From NCBI GenBank assembly GCA_017882205.1, contig JADGPY010000095.1, forward strand, positions 1 to 6,807: 6,807 nucleotides of DNA. Reading direction: 5' to 3'. The position numbers and the translations under genes were made by a program. This DNA comes from Chitinophagaceae bacterium (GTDB lineage Bacteria > Bacteroidota > Bacteroidia > Chitinophagales > Chitinophagaceae). A model generated the notes under the pieces. It searched no databases, was not told the DNA's origin, and worked only from the letters and a program-made list of their open reading frames with translations. Below, piece after piece: positions 1 to 6,066 of this stretch. Each line of letters begins with the position of its first letter. Position 1 is the first letter of the stretch.

Positions 1-72
1 GATTCGGAAGAATGATATTTACGAGGATATCCAATGCACGCCTTTTCGTTTTGACAGGTGGTTCGTGAAGAT
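1..72. other. Short region downstream of alaS, no gene assigned
   Basis: This stretch lies past the alaS stop codon and runs to the window edge. It contains the 8-bp perfect palindrome GGATATCC at 25-32. I see no hairpin followed by a T-run that would make a convincing alaS terminator on the minus strand. Several frames are open across it on both strands, but it is too short to assign a gene. A plus-strand frame ending in TGA at 13-15 could be the tail of a convergent neighbour, but four codons cannot show this. Confidence 0.4.
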
Positions 73-2691
73 TTACAATAAACCTTTGATGGCATTTATT
101 ACCATTCGGAGGTCTGTTGCATCCTGCCCTCCTGCAGTTGCAAAGGTGGCCTGGCCGCCGCCGCCGCCTTTTATAAGGGCAGCAACCTGTTTCTTAATAA
201 TGGTTGCGGCATTCAACCCTTTTGCGGAAACAACCGCCTCATCTATCATTACAGCCACCTGGGCTTTCGCCTCAATATTTGCAGTAAGTACAACAACGTA
301 ATTCTGTAAATCATTTTTTAGAGAGAATGCCAATTTTCTTAATGCCTCTGCATTATTCACTTCCACTATTTCACCAATAAAGTTTACGTCATTCATCCGG
401 ATCACTTTTCTAACGAGGTCATTCTTAATATCAGACAACTGTTTTGCTTCCAGTTTTTCAAAAGATTTTGCGAGCGAATCTTTTTCATTGATTAGCTGAC
501 CGATCCCCTTAAGCAAATCTTTTGGATTTTTAACCAACTCCTTTGCGGATTTTAATTCGTTGAACTGTTTGCGAATAAACTCTTCGGCTACTTTGCCGCA
601 AACAGCTTCAATACGCCGGATCCCCGCTCCCACGGCCGTTTCACTTTTAATAAGAAATGTACCAAGCTCCCCGGTATTACCTACATGTGTGCCGCCGCAT
701 AATTCAATTGAATAGGAAGGATCAATAATTACTACCCTTACTACATCACCATATTTTTCTCCAAACAGGGCCATCGCACCAGATGCAATTGCCTCTTCCT
801 TTGGCAATTCTTTAATGAGCACCGGTATATTTTCTCTTATCTTTTCATTCACGATCTGTTCAACTTGTTTTAATTCTTCATCAGTTACCTTAGAAAAGTG
901 AGAGAAGTCGAATCGCAGGTACTCATCATTTACCAGGCTTCCCTTTTGTGCCACATGCAAGCCCAGAATCGATCGCAAAGCTGCATGCATCAGATGTGTA
1001 GCGCTGTGATGCGCCTGGGTATACATTCTTTTAGGTCGATCAATTTTGGCTATTACGCTTGCAGCTACGTTCCTGGGTAATGTATCTGCAAAGTGAATAG
1101 TTAAATCATTTTCTTTTTTTGTATCTACTATTGGTATGGATTCACCCTCAAATAGTAATACTCCCTTATCTCCTACCTGACCACCACTCTCCGCATAAAA
1201 AGGTGTTTTCTCTAATACTAACTGGAATGCCTCCTTCCCCTGAGATTTGGTTTTTCGATATTTTACCAGTGTTGTTTCAGTTTCAAATAAATTGTAGCCT
1301 ACGAATTGCGATGAACCATTTTCCTGCACTACTATCCAGTCTTCAGTGTCCATAGCGGCAGCAGAACGGCTCCGTGCTTTTTGCTGTTGCATTTGTTCTT
1401 CAAATCCTGGCTCATCTACTTCAAATGAATTTTCAGCAGCAATCAGCCGGGTAAGATCAATGGGAAAACCATAGGTATCATACAATTCAAATGCAGCTGT
1501 ACCACCTATTTTTCGGGTTAAATTTCCTGATTTAATAATTTCATCAATCCTTCTAAGCCCTTTATCCAGGGTCTTTAAAAAATTATTTTCTTCTTCATGA
1601 ATTACACGTCCAACAAACTCAGCCTGTTCAATCAGGCCTGGAAATACATTCTTGAATTGATCAGCTATCAGAGGAATTAATTTATATAACAATGGCTGCT
1701 TAACGTCGAGATATGAGAAATAGTAGCGTACTGCACGCCTCAATATTCTTCTAATTACATAACCAGCACCTGTGTTTGATGGGAGTTGTCCATCAGCGAT
1801 TGGAAATGCTATGGCACGGATATGATCTGCTATAACACGAAAAGCTATGTCTTGTTTACTATCCGCATATGTATACTTTTTTCCTGAAATTCTTTCAACT
1901 TCAACAATTGTTCCTGTAAATACATCGGTATCATAATTACTGTGTTTTTGCTGGAGCACACGAACCAATCTTTCGAAACCCATTCCAGTATCTACATGAC
2001 GGGAAGGTAGCGGCTCCAGGCTTCCATCTTTTTTCCTGTTAAACTGAATGAAAACATTATTCCATATCTCTATCACCTGCGGATGATCATTATTTACCAG
2101 CAGTTTTCCACCAATGGCCTTTCGCTCTTCAATTGTGCGACAATCAACATGAATTTCTGTGCAGGGTCCACACGGCCCGGTATCACCCATTTCCCAGAAA
2201 TTGTCTTTTTTATTACCCATGATTATCCTGTCTTCAGGAATCCATTTTTTCCAAAAGCTAATTGTTTCTTCATCCCTGGGGAGGTTCTCTTTTTCATCAC
2301 CTTCAAATACGGTAACGTATAACTGATCCTCTGGGATTTTGTAAATTTCTGTAAGTAGTTCCCAACTCCATGCAATCGCTTCTTCCTTAAAATAATCGCC
2401 GAAACTCCAGTTGCCCAACATCTCGAACATAGTATGATGATAAGTATCAACACCAACTTCTTCAAGATCATTGTGTTTTCCGCTCACCCGTAAACATTTT
2501 TGTGTATTAGCAACACGGGAATACGGTGGTTTCTTATTCCCAAGAAAATAATCCTTGAATTGATTCATTCCTGCATTGGTAAATAAAAGTGTAGGATCAT
2601 CTTTAATTACAATGGGTGAAGAAGGAACAATTGTATGTTTTTTTGAAATGAAAAAGTCCAGAAAATGCTGTCGTATCTGTTGGCTCGTCAT
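73..2691 (-). CDS. alaS: Alanyl-tRNA synthetase (AlaRS), complete
   Basis: This cytoplasmic class II synthetase charges tRNA-Ala with alanine using ATP and removes mischarged Ser/Gly in a separate editing site. The 872 residues match the usual bacterial length of about 875. The N-terminal aminoacylation core (about 1-240) carries the conserved block FEMLGNWSFGDY (89-100) and motif 3 GMGFERL (236-242). The tRNA-recognition region has ADHIRAIAF (288-296) and GYVIRRILRRAVR (310-322). The editing domain shows the zinc-site motifs HSATH (562-566) and CGGTH (665-669), so proofreading should be intact. The C-Ala domain ends with a five-glycine loop (842-846) followed by QATFATAGG. The ATG start fits the family N-terminus MTSQQIRQHF, but its ribosome site is weak (AAAGAAGATATA upstream). 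It is divergent from the M23 gene. No frameshift or missing residue is seen. Confidence 0.98.
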   Translation of the reverse strand: MTSQQIRQHFLDFFISKKHTIVPSSPIVIKDDPTLLFTNAGMNQFKDYFLGNKKPPYSRVANTQKCLRVSGKHNDLEEVGVDTYHHTMFEMLGNWSFGDYFKEEAIAWSWELLTEIYKIPEDQLYVTVFEGDEKENLPRDEETISFWKKWIPEDRIIMGNKKDNFWEMGDTGPCGPCTEIHVDCRTIEERKAIGGKLLVNNDHPQVIEIWNNVFIQFNRKKDGSLEPLPSRHVDTGMGFERLVRVLQQKHSNYDTDVFTGTIVEVERISGKKYTYADSKQDIAFRVIADHIRAIAFPIADGQLPSNTGAGYVIRRILRRAVRYYFSYLDVKQPLLYKLIPLIADQFKNVFPGLIEQAEFVGRVIHEEENNFLKTLDKGLRRIDEIIKSGNLTRKIGGTAAFELYDTYGFPIDLTRLIAAENSFEVDEPGFEEQMQQQKARSRSAAAMDTEDWIVVQENGSSQFVGYNLFETETTLVKYRKTKSQGKEAFQLVLEKTPFYAESGGQVGDKGVLLFEGESIPIVDTKKENDLTIHFADTLPRNVAASVIAKIDRPKRMYTQAHHSATHLMHAALRSILGLHVAQKGSLVNDEYLRFDFSHFSKVTDEELKQVEQIVNEKIRENIPVLIKELPKEEAIASGAMALFGEKYGDVVRVVIIDPSYSIELCGGTHVGNTGELGTFLIKSETAVGAGIRRIEAVCGKVAEEFIRKQFNELKSAKELVKNPKDLLKGIGQLINEKDSLAKSFEKLEAKQLSDIKNDLVRKVIRMNDVNFIGEIVEVNNAEALRKLAFSLKNDLQNYVVVLTANIEAKAQVAVMIDEAVVSAKGLNAATIIKKQVAALIKGGGGGQATFATAGGQDATDLRMVINAIKGLL

Positions 2692-2710
2692 TATATCTTC
2701 TTTATTTATG

Positions 2711-2742
2711 GTTGATTTTTGTTCATTATCAGTCTATATTTG
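2711..2742 (+). promoter_or_regulatory. Candidate plus-strand promoter (GTTG, 20 nt, TATATTTG)
   Basis: TATATTTG at 2735-2742 matches TAnnTTTG exactly. GTTG at 2711-2714 is one base off the TTTG -33 element, with a 20-nt spacer. If used, it would drive the M23-MerR pair with a long leader of about 170 nt containing the whole heptamer-repeat region. A weaker alternative nearer the gene is TAACCTTG at 2854-2861, with one mismatch. Confidence 0.35.
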
Positions 2743-2763
2743 CCCAATAACAGCAAATTTTTA

Positions 2764-2771
2764 CAAAGATA
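2764..2771 (-). promoter_or_regulatory. Candidate alaS promoter -7 box (TATCTTTG)
   Basis: Read on the minus strand, these bases are TATCTTTG, an exact match to the Bacteroidota -7 consensus TAnnTTTG. It lies about 73 bp before the alaS ATG, which would give a leader of roughly 65 nt. No TTTG is present at the expected -33 spacing, because the heptamer repeat block sits there. The call rests on one element only. Confidence 0.45.
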
Positions 2772-2775
2772 ACCA

Positions 2776-2824
2776 AGTTCTGAGTTCTCAGTTCTTTGTT
2801 CGGAATTACCAGTTATGAATTCAC
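2776..2824. repeat. Degenerate tandem heptamer array, seven units
   Basis: Seven consecutive 7-bp units fill this stretch without gaps: AGTTCTG, AGTTCTC, AGTTCTT, TGTTCGG, AATTACC, AGTTATG and AATTCAC. Positions 3-4 are TT in all seven, position 1 is A in six, position 2 is G in five, and position 5 is C in five. The first three units are nearly identical and the rest decay, as an ageing tandem array would. It lies between the alaS and M23 genes, just upstream of the putative alaS -7 box. The layout resembles the short tandem heptamer repeats known from cyanobacteria, but no relation is shown. Confidence 0.6.
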
Positions 2825-2875
2825 AGGTTTTACTACCCTGAATCTGAAATAATTAACCTTGGATCCTGGCTTCGC

Positions 2876-2915
2876 GAATGCTGAACTGAGTATTGAATTC
2901 TGAAATGTGAACTAT
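2876..2915. repeat. Second heptamer-like block, inverted, next to the M23 start
   Basis: Reading the plus strand, units beginning with GA follow one another: GAATGCT, GAACT (short), GAGTATT, GAATTCT, GAAATGT and GAACTAT. The last four are strictly in 7-bp phase (2888-2915) and end 4 bp before the M23 ATG. These units resemble the reverse complement of the first array (GAACTGA, GAACTCA), so the two blocks are inverted relative to each other. A possible relic, GAATCT then GAAATAA, lies between them at 2840-2852. Confidence 0.4.
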
Positions 2916-2919
2916 TCCG

Positions 2920-3894
2920 ATGAAGAAAATTAAATATTATTACAATACAAATTCTTTACGATATGAAAAACTCGTAACCCCTTTGCGGGTAAAATTGCTG
3001 AGGATCTTTGGATTTATTGCCGCCGCAATGGTCACAGCGCTGATCCTGGTTTCTATTGCATTTCGCTTTATACCTTCACCACAGGCGAAAATTGAAAGAG
3101 CACGATACGAAAGTATGCGGGCAAACTATGAAATTATAAGTAATAAGGTTAATACAATGCAACAACAAATGGCTGCATTGGAAAATAGGGATAACCAGGT
3201 ATACAGATCAATTTTTGAAGCTAATCCCCTTCCAGACAGTGCAAGGGCAAAACTTATTGAACAGAAGAAAGAAGTGGAAAAAGTGGAAGCAATGAATGAT
3301 GAAAAACTTAGCAACGAACTTGCGAAAACATTGAATAACCTTACTGCAAGAATAGCGTATCAGTTTGATAGTTATGATGAAATTGAAAAATTGATCAGTA
3401 ACCAGGGTGAAAAATTAGCAAGCATTCCTGCGATACAGCCAGTAAGTAATCGTGATCTTGATCGCCTCGCTTCGGGTTTTGGACTGAGAATTGATCCTGT
3501 TTATGGTACACCAAAAATGCATAAAGGACTTGATTTTACTGCGCCACAGGGAACACCAATTTATGCTACAGGTAACGGGGAGGTAGAAACGGCAGCCTTT
3601 TCAGCCGGTGGTTTTGGCAACCATGTAATCATTAACCATGGCTATGGATATGAAACCTTATATGGACACATGGTGAAAATTAAAGTAAGTGAAGGACAAA
3701 AAGTAAAACGTGGTGAATTAATAGGCTGGGTCGGAAGTAGTGGTAAAAGCACCGGACCTCATTGCCATTACGAAGTTCATGTAAATGGTGTTGAAGTGGA
3801 CCCGGTATACTTTTTTTATAATGATCTTACGCCTGAGCAATTTGACAGGCTATTGAAAAAAGCAGCAACAGGCAGCGCAAAAAGCCTCGATTAA
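2920..3894 (+). CDS. Membrane-anchored M23 (LytM-type) peptidase
   Basis: This is a predicted zinc endopeptidase that cuts peptidoglycan cross-bridges or stem peptides in the periplasm. The 324 residues run as follows: a short basic cytoplasmic tail; one membrane segment at about 28-48 (IFGFIAAAMVTALILVSIAF); a charged, probably coiled-coil stretch at about 53-165; and an M23 domain at about 185-295. The active site looks complete: HxxxD zinc ligands H201 and D205 in HKGLDF, H250 in LYGH, and H281/H283 in HCH. It is therefore likely an active enzyme and not an EnvC-like activator. There is no signal-cleavage motif, so the N-terminus should stay as an anchor. The start MKKIKYYYNTNSLRYEKL matches what I recall of Bacteroidota homologues; no clear Shine-Dalgarno precedes it. 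The MerR gene follows after 2 bp. The exact substrate is unknown. Confidence 0.92.
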   Translation: MKKIKYYYNTNSLRYEKLVTPLRVKLLRIFGFIAAAMVTALILVSIAFRFIPSPQAKIERARYESMRANYEIISNKVNTMQQQMAALENRDNQVYRSIFEANPLPDSARAKLIEQKKEVEKVEAMNDEKLSNELAKTLNNLTARIAYQFDSYDEIEKLISNQGEKLASIPAIQPVSNRDLDRLASGFGLRIDPVYGTPKMHKGLDFTAPQGTPIYATGNGEVETAAFSAGGFGNHVIINHGYGYETLYGHMVKIKVSEGQKVKRGELIGWVGSSGKSTGPHCHYEVHVNGVEVDPVYFFYNDLTPEQFDRLLKKAATGSAKSLD

Positions 3895-3896
3895 AT

Positions 3897-4397
3897 ATGG
3901 CATTATCGCAAATTACATTTGACTTCAATGAAGATTCTCCTGAAAAAAAGGCGGCTGCTAAAAAAAAGGCAACGGAGGCAAGTGTTATTGAGGTGCAGAA
4001 GACAAAATCTACCAGGGGCAGGAAAAGCCTTAAGCAACAAAGCGTAGAAGCCGACCTGGTTGAAATACCCGAAGATGAAGTTCTTTTCCAAAAAATGTAC
4101 TATGCTATTGGCGATGTTGCTGTAATGTTCAAAGTAAATCCCTCACTCATACGATATTGGGAAAACGAATTCGATATTTTAAAGCCAAAAAAAAATGCGA
4201 AAGGTGATCGGTTCTTCCGGCCCGAAGATGTTAAAAACCTAAAGCTGATCCATCATTTACTTCGTGAAAGAAAATATACAATTGAGGGAGCTAAAGATTT
4301 TCTGCGCAACAATAAAAATGCATCCCAAAAATTTGAGATGATAGAATCACTCCAAAGGCTGAAATCATTTTTGCTTGAATTGAAGAGTAGTTTGTGA
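3897..4397 (+). CDS. Short MerR-type transcriptional regulator
   Basis: This is a predicted DNA-binding protein of 166 residues. Residues 1-60 are a polar tail rich in Lys and Glu, containing TRGRK (39-43), which resembles an AT-hook core. The MerR helix-turn-helix spans about 68-92 (YYAIGDVAVMFKV, then SLIRYWENEF), with the wing at about 96-112 (KPKKNAKGDRFFRPEDV) and the next helices at about 114-137 (LIHHLLRERKYTIEGAKDFL). Only about 27 residues follow, so there is no ligand-binding domain. There is no cysteine in the protein, which argues against a metal- or redox-sensing MerR. The start lies 2 bp after the M23 stop, so the two genes are probably co-transcribed and translationally coupled. 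It is convergent with the propeller gene, 8 bp away. The target genes are unknown. Confidence 0.88.
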   Translation: MALSQITFDFNEDSPEKKAAAKKKATEASVIEVQKTKSTRGRKSLKQQSVEADLVEIPEDEVLFQKMYYAIGDVAVMFKVNPSLIRYWENEFDILKPKKNAKGDRFFRPEDVKNLKLIHHLLRERKYTIEGAKDFLRNNKNASQKFEMIESLQRLKSFLLELKSSL

Positions 4398-4405
4398 GGC
4401 GGGTC

Positions 4406-5230
4406 TCATCTCAATGTAAATACTTCCAGCTGGTTATTCTTCAATAAGTAAATTTTATTATTACTAATTTTTAAAGAAGTATAATCCTTAAAATTTGAAG
4501 GAAGAGGATATTGGATTAAGTTAAGAGATCCTATATTATAACTAAATAGATAGTTGTCATCAAAACCATAAATGAATTTACCCATCACGGACACATATTT
4601 CCAGTGAAGGAAAGTAAGCCTGTTTTTGAATGTGCCATAATAATCAAAAATATATAGACCTTTCAGCGGATCATATAGATAGACGAATCCATCCCTATCT
4701 ATAATTTGCTCGGGTGAAGGAACAGAATCAAATATGGTCCTGAGATCTACTGTTTCCATCAGAACCTTTCCATCATCATTAATCTTTCTTAATTTACTCT
4801 CCTGTTCATCAAATACCCAGGTATTATTGTCATAAGATGCAGAGACAGCCTTCACCCTGAAAATATTCATCTTACGAAGATTGATACTCGTCAGCACTTT
4901 TAGATATTTATCCAGTAATACAATGGTGGAAAAATTTTTATAATATAAAATGGTCCTCCATGGATTATCTGCTTCTACAAAGGACAACTGGCCATATTTT
5001 GTAACCTCATTAAAAACACCTACCGAATCACCTTTCTCATTAAATTTCTTAAGTTGGTTATCTTTGTTAATAAAATAAAATTCTCCAATATTGCTGACGG
5101 TGAAAGAAACTATATTATAATTGTACTTGCTAAAGAAATGAAAACCGGAATCCATTTGAGCATATCCTTCCTTACTGGTCAGGACCAATAAAATGAGACA
5201 ACGAATTGTTGTATAAAAAAATTGTTTCAA
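4406..5230 (-). CDS. Secreted beta-propeller-like protein, function unknown
   Basis: I do not recognise a named family. The 274 residues begin with a signal peptide (IRCLILLVLT core, likely cut near GYAQ at 22-25), so the protein should be exported. The rest shows recurring blade-like units of the form aromatic-Y-x-hydrophobic, then x-L-x-x-F/I and a turn: FYFINKDNQLKKFNEKG (51-67), WVFDEQESKLRKINDDG (138-154), FVYLYDPLKGLYIFDYYG (182-199), FIYGFDD (219-225) and IYLLKNNQLEVF (260-271). This suggests a beta-propeller scaffold. No catalytic motif is visible. The start codon is TTG (5228-5230): no in-frame ATG lies upstream, and the first internal ATG (M26) would remove the signal peptide. The start overlaps the stop of the LpxH-like gene by 4 nt (TTGA), which implies translational coupling. 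An envelope role is possible but is only inferred from the neighbour. Confidence 0.75.
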   Translation of the reverse strand: MKQFFYTTIRCLILLVLTSKEGYAQMDSGFHFFSKYNYNIVSFTVSNIGEFYFINKDNQLKKFNEKGDSVGVFNEVTKYGQLSFVEADNPWRTILYYKNFSTIVLLDKYLKVLTSINLRKMNIFRVKAVSASYDNNTWVFDEQESKLRKINDDGKVLMETVDLRTIFDSVPSPEQIIDRDGFVYLYDPLKGLYIFDYYGTFKNRLTFLHWKYVSVMGKFIYGFDDNYLFSYNIGSLNLIQYPLPSNFKDYTSLKISNNKIYLLKNNQLEVFTLR

Positions 5231-5985
5231 TCTTTGTAATACTTTAATTCCAGGTTTATTCCATCAAAAACAGCATAGCTGAAATATTTAATCCAATCTC
5301 CAAGATTAATATACCTGCTTTCGTCGTTCAACCTGAAATCTATGGGGAAATGCCTATGTCCGAAAATAAAATAATCGTAGTGCTCTTTTTGTAATTTTTC
5401 TCTCGAATAAATAATCAACCATTCCTTTCCCTCACCTAAAAACTGTTCGTCATACTGGCCGGTTGCAGCCCGGCTTTTCCTGCTAAAATAGTTTGCCATT
5501 CCAATACCAGTTCGGGGATGCCAAATCCCAAATATCCATTGTGAAAATTTATTCCTGAAAATTTTCTTTAACATTTTATACCTATGATCCCCGGGGCCAA
5601 GCCCATCACCATGACCTACAAGAAATTTCTTATCATTAAATTCAAATATTTCAGGATGATGAAAAACCTTGATGTTAAGTTCCAGTTCAAAGTAACCCTT
5701 CATCCACATATCATGATTGCCTACAAAGAAATGTATTACAATTCCGGCATCCGAAAGTTCTGCAAGTTTACCCAGTATTCGTACAAAACCTTTTGGGACC
5801 ACGGTTTTGTATTCATACCAAAAATCAAACAAATCGCCTACAATGAAGATTACTGAAGCATCATTTTTTATTGAATCAAGGAATTTAACAATGCGTTTTT
5901 CCCTTACCAGGCTTGATGCATGATCAGGTGCGCCGAGGTGAAAATCGGAAAGAAAGTAGACTTTTTTGCCAGGGATAAGTTGCAA
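5227..5985 (-). CDS. LpxH-like metallophosphoesterase (UDP-2,3-diacylglucosamine diphosphatase family)
   Basis: This is probably the lipid A pathway enzyme that hydrolyses UDP-2,3-diacylglucosamine to lipid X and UMP at the inner face of the membrane. The 252 residues (E. coli LpxH has 240) carry the full calcineurin-type metal site: SDFHLG (D14, H16), GDLFDFW (D51), GNHD (N90, H91), GHGD (H125) and GHRH (H210, H212). Spacing matches LpxH. One difference stands out: LpxH usually reads GNRD, whereas here it is GNHD, as in more generic phosphoesterases, so the substrate is not certain. The start appears to be TTG at 5983-5985. An in-frame stop lies seven codons upstream with no ATG between, and the next in-frame ATG (residue 93) is too late. 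An 81-bp gap separates it from the LUD gene, so it may have its own promoter. No signal peptide is present, which fits a peripheral membrane protein. Confidence 0.85.
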   Translation of the reverse strand: MQLIPGKKVYFLSDFHLGAPDHASSLVREKRIVKFLDSIKNDASVIFIVGDLFDFWYEYKTVVPKGFVRILGKLAELSDAGIVIHFFVGNHDMWMKGYFELELNIKVFHHPEIFEFNDKKFLVGHGDGLGPGDHRYKMLKKIFRNKFSQWIFGIWHPRTGIGMANYFSRKSRAATGQYDEQFLGEGKEWLIIYSREKLQKEHYDYFIFGHRHFPIDFRLNDESRYINLGDWIKYFSYAVFDGINLELKYYKD

Positions 5986-6066
5986 AGGGCAGTTTCTTAG
6001 ATTTTATTTTTAAGTGGCCGGTTTAAGCAAAATCTTCATTCGTATTATTGGAACCCGCTGCTATCA
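5986..6066 (-). other. Intergenic gap upstream of the LpxH-like gene
   Basis: This 81-bp gap lies between the LUD stop and the TTG start of the LpxH-like gene. On the minus strand it has TTTG followed, after about 20 nt, by TAAAATCT, a poor match to the Bacteroidota promoter pattern. AAGAAA, about 10 nt before the TTG, could act as a weak ribosome site. I see no convincing terminator. Confidence 0.3.

Noticed and set aside
25..32. Palindrome GGATATCC downstream of alaS as an operator or terminator.
   Set aside because: Eight-bp palindromes are common by chance, and it has no loop or T-run.
65..301. Plus-strand open frame across the alaS 3' end.
   Set aside because: It is antisense to the conserved C-Ala domain and has low-complexity composition (a proline run from the Gly codons). 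It is a shadow.
2223..2471. Minus-strand open frame of 82 codons nested in alaS.
   Set aside because: It lies in another frame of a strongly conserved alaS region, with no own start signals or family features.
2576..2818. Plus-strand open frame crossing the alaS start into the divergent gap.
   Set aside because: It is mostly antisense to the alaS N-terminus; the remainder is the repeat region. No protein-like features.
5584..5923. Two plus-strand open frames antisense to the LpxH-like gene.
   Set aside because: They oppose the metal-site motifs of a clear gene and have no ribosome sites or recognisable content.
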